A stretch of DNA of 14,618 nt from Asparagopsis taxiformis (Eukaryota > Rhodophyta > Florideophyceae > Bonnemaisoniales > Bonnemaisoniaceae): contig JALQPE010001647.1 of assembly GCA_030407315.1 (NCBI GenBank), positions 1 through 14,618 on the forward strand, given 5' to 3'. The position numbers were made by a program, and so were the translations under genes. The notes below the pieces were generated by a model, which made no database searches, had not been told where the DNA came from, and worked only from the letters and a program-made list of their open reading frames with translations. Shown here one piece after another: positions 6,985-14,618 of this stretch. Positions within the stretch are counted from its first letter, which is position 1. Each line of letters starts with the position of its first letter.

Positions 6985-9617
6985 ATGGCCGCATCCGACG
7001 CTGCATTCCCCAAGGCTGACCCGCGTCTGAAACCGCTGCGCTGGCCCCTGCGCCTGACGCGGGCGGCATGATCGCGGAGCAGCTGCTGCGCGCCCTTGGC
7101 CTGCGGCATCGGTGCTGATGCTGGCGCTGGCGGCGGTGATGCTGGGCTGCACGATGAATTACCGGTCGAACTGGTCTGGTCTGGTGCCGTGCTCAGCGTG
7201 CTAGCGCTGGGGCTGGCGCTCATCTGGGGCATCAAACGGTTTTCCTGGCCAAGCCATGCGGCGGCGCTGGCGCGGCTGGACGCAACCCTGCCGGGGCGAC
7301 CAGTCAGCGCGCTTCTGGATAGTCAGGCGATTGGCGCTTCCGACCCGGCCTCGGCGGCCTATGGCAGGAGCATCAGCGGCGCATGGCGACAGCGGCGCGG
7401 CAGGCCGCGCGCCCTCTCCAAATCTGAAAATCGCAGCGGCAGATCCCTTTGCCCTGCGGTATATGGCGCTGCTGGCGCTGGTCGTGGCGCTGGTCTTCGG
7501 CTCGTTCTGGCGGGTCAGCATCCTCCGTGGCATGACACCGGCGCGGCCTCAGCGATGAACGGGCCGACCTGGGAAGGCTGGATCGCACCGCCGCGTTACA
7601 CGGGCCTGCCGGTTCTTTACCTCAACGATCAGCCTGCCGGGGAGCTGACCCTGCCCGAGGGCAGCCAAATCACCCTGCGGTTCTATGGTGAGATCGGCGC
7701 ATTGACGCTGGATGAAAACCGTTTCCGCCCGCACTGGGCGAACTACCCCCGGCGACCGATCCGCAGCAGGAATTCGAGGTCCGTCAGGAAGGGCAGCTGG
7801 CTATCGCCGGGCAGGGTGGGCGCGATTGGCTGGTCACGGTGACGCCGGATGCACCGCCTGCAGTTGCGGTGGCGGGCGCGCCGGATCTAGGCCCCGAAGG
7901 TGCGCTGAAACCTGCCATTGCGGCGCAGGATGATTACGGCGTCGTCGGCGGCACCGTGCGGATCTCGCTGGATCTTGCGGCGCTGGACCGTCGGCACGGA
8001 CTGCAGACCGAGCCGGACCCGCGCGAGGATATCGTGCTGGATCTGCCGCTGCCTCTCACCGGCGGGCGCAGCGATTTCACCGAACGCCTGATCGAGGACT
8101 TCTCGCAGCATCCCTGGGCCAATTTGCCGGTCACTTATATCTTCACCGCGCAGGACGCGGCGGGGCAAAGCGGAACGGCAGCCCCCTTTGGCGCGCCGCT
8201 GACAGCGCGGCGCTTTTTGATCCGCTGGCCGCCTCGGTAGCCGAGCAGCGCCGTGATATCCTTTGGGCGCGGGCCAATGCGCCGCGGGTGGCGCAGATCC
8301 TGCGGGCGGTGTCGCATCGCCCCGATGGGATTTTCCGCGATGCGGGCAGCTATCTGCGCCTGCGCGGCATTCTGCGGGCGGCTGGAAAGCCATCTGGCGG
8401 CAGGCGCACGACATCCCCTGCGCAGGAAGACATCGCAGCGGCGCTGTGGGATCTGGCCATCGCGCTCGAGGAAGGCGATGTGGGCGACGCGTTGGAGCGG
8501 ATGAAACGCGCTCAGGAGCGGCTGAGCCAGGCCCATGCGCGAAGGCGCCAGCGATCAGGAGATCGCCCGCCTGATGCAGGAGCTGCGCGAGGCAACCGAT
8601 GATTACCTGCGCCAGCTGCAACGGCAGGCCGAACAGAACGGCGAGATGATGGAACCGGGTGAGATGCCCGAGGACATGATGCAGCTCAGCCAGGATGACC
8701 TGCAGGCGATGATGGACCGCATTCAGGAACTGATGGAACAGGGCCGCATGGCCGAAGCCGAGCAGGCCCTGCGCGAATTCCAGCAGATGATGGAAAACAT
8801 GCGCATGACCCGCGGCCAGCAAGGCCAGCAGGGCGGCGATCAGGGACGGCAGGCCATGGAAGGTCTGGCCGAGACCCTGCGCGAACAGCAGGGCCTCTCC
8901 GATCAGGCTTCCGCGATTTGCAGGAACAGTTCAACAGCGATGCACAGCGCGGTCAAAGCCAGGGCAACGAGGGCCGCAACGGCGGTCAGGGCCGTGGACA
9001 GAGCCACGATGGAACCGGCGGTACCGGTGAGGGTGGCGAACAATCGGCCAGCAGCAGGGTGGCGGCGGCGATCCGGGCAAAGCCAGCCGGGGCAGGGCGG
9101 CTCTGGCGCGGATGGCAGTCCCAGCGCGGGGGACCTGGCTCAGCGACAGCAGGCCCTGCGGAATGAGGCTGGAACGTCAGCGTGACGGCCTGCCCTTTGG
9201 GGGCGAGGAAGGGCGCAATGCCCGCGATGCGCTGGATCGGGCAGGCCGCGCCATGGAGGGTGCCGAAGAGTCGTTGCGGAACGGCGATCTGGCCGAGGCC
9301 ATCGACCAGCAATCCGATGCGATGGGGCCTTGCGCGAAGGGCATGCGCTCGCTTGGCGAAGCCATGGCACAGCGCCAGCAGCCGGGACAGAACCAAGGAC
9401 AGCAGGGACAGGCCCAGCCCAATGGCTCGGCCGAGGGCCTGGATCCGCTGGGACGCGCCAGCGGCATGGACAATGGCGACAGAGGTGCGGTTCGGACCGG
9501 GGGTCGGCGCATGGCCGGGCCTGGGATCTGTTGGAGGAAATCCGTCGCCGGTCGCAGGATCGCAGCCGTAGCGAGGAAGAGCGCAACTATCTGCAGCGGC
9601 TGTTCGACCGGTTCTGA
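6985..9617 (+). CDS. DUF4175 / TIGR02302-family large membrane protein (heavily frame-broken as read)
   Basis: A large alphaproteobacterial protein of unknown function, about 875 residues. The N-terminus ADPRLKPLRWPLRLTR is followed by two closely spaced hydrophobic helices (VLMLALAAVMLG; SVLALGLALIWGI) and a third (YMALLALVVALVFGSFWR, near 7465-7515). A probable periplasmic domain follows, with GWIAPPRYTGLPVLYL, QDDYGVVGGTVRI and DLPLPL, then long helical, Met/Gln/Glu-rich segments (about 8450-8900), a Gly/Gln-rich low-complexity region and the family-type ending RNYLQRLFDRF with stop at 9615-9617. I count at least eight frame changes. The ATG at 6985 has GAGAGG upstream; an in-frame ATG at 6901 overlapping the lysA end would add 28 residues and is possible. 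It is adjacent to lysA and probably co-transcribed. Family assignment is from memory of its layout; function is not known. Confidence 0.85.
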
Positions 9618-9717
9618 AGCGGCTAGGGGTGAATTGAGACCCTATCGTGGCATTCTCTAAGGAAATGATGCTCTCAAAGGCAATCGATCAATGCGCCTGC
9701 CGGACCGGCAGCGGTGA

Positions 9718-10649
9718 TCAGGGCTGCGGTGTTTGCAGCGCCTTGACCTGCGCATCCAGCCACAGCCGTGCCTGATCGACCCAGGTGACATAGCTGCGGA
9801 GGTAAGGATCGGCCTGCGGTACCGCCTCGCGATCTTGCTGCGTTGGTGTAGATCATCATCAGGATCAACGCGAGCAGGATGGTCAGCGCAAAACCGCGTG
9901 CAAAGCCGCTTTTGCGTGGCACTGGCGTGTCCTCGGCAGCGGCCTGAACGGCGGCGGCATCCCCGGCGCGCAGGGTCGAGTTGATCTCTTCGATATCCGG
10001 CAGCACGCCCCGGCGTTGTCCGCTGGCTTCGGCTGCCAGTTGACGCGGGTCCTGCCCCTTGATCCGGCCATCCGGTCCTTGGCCTGACGGGCGCGCAGGG
10101 CCTGTTCGTTTTCGGGCAGATCATCCAGACCCAGATTGGGCTGGCTCTCCAGCCCTGTGCAGGCGCAGAGGCCGCGCGGAGGGAGGCTTCGCGCTCTGCC
10201 TCTCGCGCAGGATGTCCGATAGCGCCGGGTCCAGGCCCCGCTGCCGCCGCGCGGCGCGTTCGGCTTCGTCATCCATGTCAGGGGCGGGGGCAGGCTCTTC
10301 CGGCTCGTCCTCTTCCTCGGCTGGCAGCTCCTCGGAGGTGGTCAGATCCTCTGCCGCCTCGGGCATCTGCTCTTCTTCAACATGGGGAGCGTGTTCTGGG
10401 GGAGGTGTTTCCTCGGCTGCGGCCTCTGATGTGATGGCTTATTCTGTGGCGACCTGTTCGGATACCTCTGGTGTGCCCTCAGGCTCTGGGGCTGTGTCCT
10501 CGGCCACAGGGGGCTCTGCGCTGGCGCCTGCAGCGGGCTGGGAACCAGGTGGTGCCGCAGCTGGAGCACTGAACATCGCGTCCTTCTTCCGGGATAACGT
10601 CATCCGGCACTTCGTACTGGGCAGCGCAATTCGGACATGTCAGGCGCAT
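9718..10649 (-). CDS. Zinc-ribbon domain protein with acidic linker and one transmembrane helix
   Basis: About 310 residues. The first 36 residues form a zinc-ribbon of the MJ0042 type, MRLTCPNCAAQYEVP with a second pair in VQCSSCGTTWF; the ligands are C5, C8, C28 and C31. A long Pro/Ala/Glu-rich, strongly acidic, probably disordered segment follows (SEELPAEEEDEPEEPAPAPD), then a charged helical part (ERAARRQRGLDPALSDIL), SGFARGFALTILLALILMMIY as a single membrane helix near 9850-9905, and a short tail ending LWLDAQVKALQTPQP. The ATG at 10647-10649 has AAGGAG upstream; TGA is at 9718-9720. Frame changes occur at about 10540, 10440, 10190, 10050 and 9840. It is divergent from ftsE, 204 bp away. 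The topology suggests a cytoplasmic metal-binding head on a membrane anchor. Function unknown. Confidence 0.8.
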
Positions 10650-10748
10650 TCTCGGTCTCCTTGGACCCGGAGTCTTCCGGGTGCAATTCAGCGGTATTTT
10701 CAAATGACCATAGGGAGTTCGGGGCCATCAAGGAAGGGCAATTGCGCG

Positions 10749-10783
10749 GGGCGCCGCGCACGCGGGCGTGACCGGCGGCGCCC
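10749..10783. repeat. Nested GC-rich inverted repeat between zinc-ribbon gene and ftsE
   Basis: Outer arms GGGCGCCG (10749-10756) and CGGCGCCC (10776-10783) enclose inner arms CACGC (10759-10763) and GCGTG (10766-10770). The transcript could fold into a stable two-tier hairpin. No T-run follows on either strand, so it is not an ordinary terminator. It may lie in a 5' leader or be a protein-binding site. The rest of the 204-bp divergent gap shows no gene. Confidence 0.35.
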
Positions 10784-10853
10784 GCACGGCTGCGGTCCAT
10801 TGAAACTGGCGGTGCTCTGGGGCAAAACGAGCAAGCAGCACCAGGGGGACGCC

Positions 10854-11528
10854 GTGATCGAGCTGGACAACGTAGGCTACAATTATGGCGGCGGAGAGCT
10901 GCTGAGCAATCTGTCGATGCAGCTGGCGCCGGATCCTTCCATTTCCTGACTGGTCCTTCGGGCACCGGCAAGACAACCCTGCTGAAGCTTTGCTATGGAG
11001 CGCTGACCCCGACCTCGGGCCGGGTGCGCGTCTTCAACATGGATGTCAAAGGGCTGGACCGGGACCAGATGGCCTTTCTGCGCCGCAGGGTCGGCGTGGT
11101 GCATCAGGATTGCCGGTTTCTGGACCACCTGCGGTGATCGAGAATATCGCTCTGCCGCTGACCGTCTCGGGGCGGGATCTGGGGCAGGAGCAGGCGAACC
11201 TGCGCGAATTGCTGAACTGGGTCGGGCTTGCGGAGCGCTCGGATGCGCTGCCGCCAGAGCTGTCCGGCGGCGAACGCCAGCGCGCGGCGCTGGCGCGGTC
11301 GGTGATCCTGTCGCCGGATGTGATCATCGCGGATGAACCCACCGGCAATGTCGATTGGGAAAGTCGCAACGGCTGCTGCAATTGCTGGTCGAGCTGAACC
11401 GCATGGGCAAGACCATCCTTGTGGCAACCCATGATCTGTCGCTGATCCGGGCAGCCAAAAACCAGGTTCAGGCCCGGGTGCTGAGGATTTACGACAAACA
11501 GCTGCATCTTGCGGGAGCGGATCTATGA
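10854..11528 (+). CDS. ftsE: Cell-division ATP-binding protein FtsE (frame-broken as read)
   Basis: The cytoplasmic ATPase of the FtsEX complex, which in other bacteria uses ATP to activate peptidoglycan hydrolases or their activators at the septum. Walker A is GPSGTGKTTLLKL, the Q-loop GVVHQDCRFLDHL (typical FtsE), the ABC signature LSGGERQRAALAR, Walker B VIIADEPTGNVD and the switch histidine ILVATHDLSLI. The GTG at 10854-10856 has AGGGGGA upstream and gives the standard N-terminus IELDNVGYNYGGGELL. About 224 residues, the normal length. Frame changes lie near 10935, 10990, 11130 and 11365. The stop TGA 11526-11528 overlaps the ATG of ftsX (ATGA), typical for ftsEX. Assignment over other ABC ATPases such as LolD rests on the following ftsX. 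Confidence 0.93.
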
Positions 11529-12434
11529 GCAGGACGGCTTTGGCGGGCGCCTGCGGGCGCTGATCAGCGGCGATGCACAGGCCGACCGGGTGGTGCCCCC
11601 CAGTGGCTTCACGGCGCAGCTGACCCTGTTTGCCGCGGGCGCGATGGCGTTTCTGGCGGTCTTTGCGCTGGCGCTGTCGCTGGCCTCGGGGCGGCTGGCG
11701 GACCGTTGGGCGGATGAACTGGCCCGCGCCGCGACCCTGCGCATCAATGCTCCCGCCGAACAGCGTGCCGCCCAGACCGAGCGGCCCTGACCATTTTGCG
11801 GCAGACGCCGGGCGTGGCCTCGGCACGCGCCTTTACCCCCGAGGAACAGGCGGCGCTGCTGGCGCCCTGGTTCGGCGCCTCGGTGCCGATTGATGCGCTA
11901 CCGGTGCCGCAGCTGATCGAGGTGATCGAGGATGATCCCGGCTATGATGCCACCGGCCTGCGCCTGCGCCTGCAGGCCGAGGGTTCCCGGTGCGGTGCTG
12001 GACGATCACACCCGCTGGCGGGCGCCGCTGGTGGATGCGGCGCAATCGCTGCGGCGTCTGGCGGTGGGTGTCGATCCTGTTGATCGGTGGCGCCATGGGG
12101 GCGATGATCTCGCTTGCGGCCAATGCGGCGCTTGCGGCCAATGCCCAGGTGATCGAAGTGCTGCGCCTTGTCGGCGCGCAGGACAGCTATATCGCGCAGG
12201 CCTTTATCCGCCGCTTTACCTGAGGGCCTTCAGCGGCGCGGTTGTGGGGATGGGATTTGGCATGTTGGGTGTCTGGCTGATGCCTGCCGCCTCGGACGAG
12301 GGCGGCTTTCTGACCGGGCTTGGCTTTCAGGGCTGGGGCTGGCTGCTGCCGCTGGTCATTCCGGTGCTGGGGGCGCTGGTGCCTATGTGGCGACGACCCG
12401 CGCGGCCAACAAACGTCTGGGAGAATTGACGTGA
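11525..12434 (+). CDS. ftsX: Cell-division permease-like protein FtsX (frame-broken as read)
   Basis: The membrane partner of FtsE. The text runs LRALISGDAQADRVVPPSGF, then a first membrane helix (FAAGAMAFLAVFALALSLAS), a periplasmic domain (RAATLRINAPAEQ, TPGVASARAFTPEEQAALLA, LPVPQLIEVIEDDPGYDA), and three C-terminal helices (ILLIGGAMGAMISLAANAAL; GAVVGMGFGMLGVWLMP; WGWLLPLVIPVLGALV) with the FtsX-type motif AQVIEVLRLVGAQDSYIAQA before the second. The end ANKRLGELT has its TGA at 12432-12434. About 300 residues, normal for FtsX. The ATG at 11525 overlaps the ftsE stop, with a frame change a few codons later; more occur near 11780, 11985, 12065, 12220 and 12385. Its stop overlaps the GTG of plsC (GTGA). 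Confidence 0.92.
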
Positions 12435-13147
12435 AGGATGCAATTCAATGGCCTGCGCTCGCTGCTGTTCGTGGGCCAGATCTATCTGATGATGCCGGTG
12501 ATTGGCCTTGCCTTTGCGCCCTGGGCGATCTTCAGCAAGCGCGGTGCGCGCGTCTGCTGCAAGACCTATTCGCGCTGGGTGTTCTGGAGCGCCCGCTGGA
12601 TGGTCGGTATCCGCTGCGAGGTGCGCGGCACCCCGCCCTCGGTGAAGCGCTGATCGCGGCCAAGCATCAGTCGTTCCTTGATATCATGATGATCTTTACC
12701 GCGCTGCCGACGGCCAAGTTCATCATGAAAAAGGAATCCTGCGCACCCCTGTGATCGGCCAGTATGCCAAGCTGTTGGACTGTGTGGCGTGGATCGGGCA
12801 AGCGCGGCGCCGCCATCCAGAAGATGGGTGCCGACGTGCATGCCGGGCGGCAGGAGGCGGGCCAGTTGGTGATCTACTCGCAAGGCACCCGCGTGGGCCC
12901 CAGGCGTGAAGGCCGAGTATAAGGTCGCACCGGCGTGCTCTACGAACAGCTGCAGCAGACCTGCGTGCCGGTGGCCACCAACGTTGGCGTGCTATGGCCG
13001 CCAAGGGTATTATGCGCCGCCCGGCGTTGCAGTGGTGGAGTTTCTGGACCCGATTGAACCGGGGCTGGAGCGGCAGGAATTCATGAAGATATTGGAAGAA
13101 CGGGTCGAAGAGCGATCCGATGCATTGATGCGCGAAGCGGGGTTTGA
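12431..13147 (+). CDS. plsC: 1-acyl-sn-glycerol-3-phosphate acyltransferase (PlsC family, frame-broken as read)
   Basis: It transfers an acyl group to lysophosphatidic acid to form phosphatidic acid at the inner membrane. The NHxxxxD-type motif reads AKHQSFLDIMM (H and D present), FIMKKEILRTPVIGQY is block II, and block III reads VIYSQGTRVAPG, with Gln where many homologues have Glu in EGTR. Block IV VPVATNVGVLW follows. A hydrophobic N-terminal helix (SLLFVGQIYLMMPVIGLAFA) is present. The GTG at 12431 overlaps the ftsX stop. As read, the frame runs through into the next gene; the family normally ends soon after ALMREAGF, and a TGA at 13145-13147 in the adjacent frame is the likely real stop, giving about 238 residues. 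Frame changes lie near 12460, 12640, 12745, 12790 and 12900. Alternatively it could acylate ornithine- or other lyso-lipids. Confidence 0.88.
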
Positions 13148-13151
13148 ACGG

Positions 13152-13758
13152 ATGGAATACATAGAAACACTTGAAGATCTGGAGGCGCTTTACGGGGAAC
13201 CGGGAGCGCCTTCTTTACGAAAAGTGGGCGCGTCGGATGACGCCGCTTTATCGCCAAATGGATCATGGCCTCGCGCCTGTGCGTCCTCTCGACCGTCGGG
13301 CCCGAAGGCACCGATGCCAGCCCGCGCGGCGATGATGGCCCTTGCGTGCTGGAGCTGGACCCCGGCACCCTTGCGCTGCCGATTGGCGCGGCAAACAACC
13401 GGATCGATTCCTTGCGCAATATCGTGCGCGATCCGCGGGTGTCGCTGATGTTCTTCGTGCCGGGATCGAACAACGTGGTGCGTCTGAACGGTCAGGCACG
13501 GATCACCGCAGATGCGGACCTGCGCGCCCGGTTCGAACGGCAGGGTAAACAGCCCGCCACCGTGCTGGTGATCGCCATCGACGAGATCTACAGCCAATGC
13601 GCCCGCGCCCTGATGCGGCGAAGACGTGGACCGCAGGTGACCAGAGTGAGGGCCTGCCTAGCTTGGGAGAGATCCTCGCCGAGCAGACGAATGGCGAGGA
13701 AGGCGGCAAACCCTATGACGACGCCTGGGGTGCACGGGCGGCTGCGACCATGTGGTGA
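13152..13758 (+). CDS. Pyridoxamine 5'-phosphate oxidase-family FMN-binding protein
   Basis: A split-barrel flavoprotein of the PPOX superfamily, resembling the MSMEG_1061-type subgroup rather than true PdxH. The N-terminus [20 protein letters not shown] and RKV, then (after a frame change near 13225) RMTPLYRQ and [51 protein letters not shown] and [20 protein letters not shown], agree with that family. The C-terminal part includes ALMR and [20 protein letters not shown], ending ARAAATMW at TGA 13756-13758. About 202 residues. Frame changes occur near 13225, 13250, 13380 and 13615. The ATG at 13152 is chosen because the family starts at this point; as read it is in the same frame as the end of plsC, producing an artificial fusion. 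The substrate is unknown. It may share the ftsEX-plsC transcript. Confidence 0.85.
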
Positions 13759-13809
13759 GAGGGCAGGAGCCAGCGCGGCCTGCGTATTCTGCACCGGCCT
13801 GCTAAATGA

Positions 13810-13846
13810 AAACGCCCCCGCAGCATGTTGCGGGGGCGTTTGTTTT
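13810..13846. terminator. Strong Rho-independent terminator, probably bidirectional
   Basis: A perfect 13-bp stem, AAACGCCCCCGCA (13810-13822) with TGCGGGGGCGTTT (13829-13841), closes a six-base loop and runs into TTTGTTTTT on the plus strand, with an A-run on the other side that serves the minus strand. It lies between the convergent PPOX-family and lpdA genes, so it can end both transcripts. Confidence 0.92.
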
Positions 13847-13881
13847 TGGTCAAAGGGCAGGCTGCCCTCATATGCCTGATG

Positions 13882-14618
13882 TCAGCGTGGATAGCACCGT
13901 CGCCGCAGGCCAGGGCAGCTTCGCGCACGGCCTCGGAGTAGGTCGGGTGCGCGTGGCAGGTCAGGGCCAGGTCCTCGGCAGAGGCGCCGAATTCCATGGC
14001 AACGCAGATCTCGTGAATCAGATCACCGGCGCCGGGGCCGATGATGGCAGCGCCGAGGATGCGGTCGGTTTCCTTGTCCGCGATCAGTTTGACGAAGCCT
14101 TCTCCCTGATGCACGGCCTTGGCGCGGCCATTGCCCATGAAGTTGAACTTGCCGACCTTCAGCTTGCGGCCTTCGGCCTTGAGCGCGTCTTCGGTGGCGC
14201 CGACGGTGGCAAACCTCGGGGGTGGTGTAGACGACACCGGGGATCACGCCATAGTTCACGTGGCCATGCTTGCCCGCGATCACCTCGGCCACTGCCATGC
14301 CTTCATCCTCGGCCTTGTGGGCCAGCATCGGGCCTTCGATCACGTCGCCGATGGCGTAGATGCCTTTGACCGTTGGTGCCCAGTGGGCATCCGTTGCGAT
14401 CTGGCCGCGTTCGGTCAGTTTGACACCCAGCGCATCCAGTCCCAGCCCCTCGGCATAGGGGTTTGCGACCGGTGGCGACCAGCACCACATCGGCGTCCAG
14501 AACCTCGGCATCGCCGCCTTTTTTCGGCTGGTAGGGTCACCTTGCCCTTGGTCTTGGTGGTCTCGACACCCTGAACGGCGGCGCCCATGATGAACTTGAG
14601 GCCCTGCTTTTCAAGGAT
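13882..14618 (-). CDS. lpdA: Dihydrolipoyl dehydrogenase (E3), C-terminal part; 5' end outside the window
   Basis: A FAD-dependent disulfide oxidoreductase that reoxidises dihydrolipoamide in 2-oxoacid dehydrogenase complexes and the glycine cleavage system. The visible part starts [51 protein letters not shown] (second FAD contact) and [14 protein letters not shown] follow, then the dimerisation domain with [20 protein letters not shown], which holds the catalytic His-Glu pair (HPTxSE). The N-terminal FAD fold and redox-active cysteine pair are beyond the right edge; about 245 of roughly 465 residues are present. Frame changes occur near 14530, 14465 and 14215. As read the frame runs past the expected end GDGAIHA; the TGA at 13882-13884, one base out of frame, is the likely stop. 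It is convergent with the PPOX gene. Confidence 0.93.

Noticed and set aside
7887..8822. Long minus-strand open frame (311 codons) over the DUF4175 gene
   Set aside because: His/Ala/Arg-rich text without recognisable domain; the opposite strand encodes the DUF4175 protein. High GC favours such shadows.
8640..9440. Gln/Met/Gly-rich stretch as a tandem DNA repeat or CRISPR-like array
   Set aside because: No repeated unit of constant length or spacing; the bias is at protein level and expected for the DUF4175 family.
9697..9711. CTGCCGG-A-CCGGCAG inverted repeat after the zinc-ribbon stop as a terminator
   Set aside because: The perfect arms leave too small a loop, and no T-run follows on the minus strand. 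The 100-bp convergent gap 9618-9717 shows no convincing terminator.
10059..10949. Long plus-strand open frame (296 codons) over the zinc-ribbon gene
   Set aside because: Its translation is Ser/Gly/Ala-rich low complexity with no motifs. It is the shadow of the minus-strand zinc-ribbon protein, joined in its last 30 codons to the true start of ftsE.
11104..11826. Minus-strand open frame of 240 codons over ftsE/ftsX
   Set aside because: Antisense of the FtsE signature and Walker B regions; shadow only.
79..14618. Reading all broken genes as pseudogenes in a decaying genome
   Set aside because: Conserved residues are retained across every frame change, essential genes are equally affected, and overlapping starts and terminators are intact. 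Sequence error explains this better.
1..14618. Novel defence, mobile or biosynthetic system
   Set aside because: All sizeable genes belong to recognisable housekeeping or common families. No integrase, transposase, toxin-antitoxin pair, nuclease-helicase cluster or repeat array was seen.

Overview
The window looks like core chromosome of a GC-rich alphaproteobacterium, most likely a Rhodobacterales (Roseobacter-type) marine bacterium. The basis is the strong G/C preference at third codon positions, the style of the proteins (DUF4175/TIGR02302 protein, zinc-ribbon protein next to ftsE, ftsE-ftsX-plsC cluster, argH and lysA close together) and my memory of gene order in that group. No search could be run. 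No phage, insertion sequence, CRISPR array, rRNA or tRNA was seen.

The most important property of the window is technical. Nearly every gene longer than about 150 codons is broken into two or more reading frames by apparent single-base insertions or deletions, although the protein sequence continues cleanly from one frame to the next. This affects genes that should be essential or strongly selected (argH, lysA, ftsE, ftsX, plsC, lpdA) as much as dispensable ones, so it reads as a low-accuracy sequence or assembly and not as gene decay. I annotate each gene as one CDS spanning its frame changes and say so in each entry.

Layout. 79-2086, minus strand: a three-gene run of tlpA-like thioredoxin, small membrane-anchored hypothetical protein and sterol desaturase/fatty acid hydroxylase. 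2107-3963, plus strand: argH (arginine biosynthesis), starting only 20 bp from the divergent tlpA start, then two small lipoproteins, the second translationally coupled to the first, and a possible terminator. 3950-5573: a divergent pair of NmrA-like NAD(P)-binding protein (minus) and TetR regulator (plus), with a perfect 14-bp palindrome between them that is a good candidate TetR operator. 5648-9617, plus strand: lysA (lysine biosynthesis) and a large Gln-rich DUF4175/TIGR02302 membrane protein. 9718-10649, minus strand: zinc-ribbon, acidic, single-pass membrane protein, divergent from ftsE. 10854-13758, plus strand: ftsE, ftsX and plsC with overlapping stop/start codons, followed by an FMN-binding PPOX-family protein. 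A strong hairpin terminator at 13810-13846 separates these from lpdA (dihydrolipoyl dehydrogenase, minus strand), whose 5' end lies beyond the right edge.

Functionally this is mostly housekeeping: amino-acid biosynthesis, cell-envelope division machinery (FtsEX) joined with phospholipid synthesis (PlsC), and an E3 subunit of 2-oxoacid dehydrogenase complexes. The less understood parts are the small lipoproteins, the small membrane protein of the tlpA run, the DUF4175 protein and the zinc-ribbon protein. I found no convincing sign of a novel defence or mobile system.
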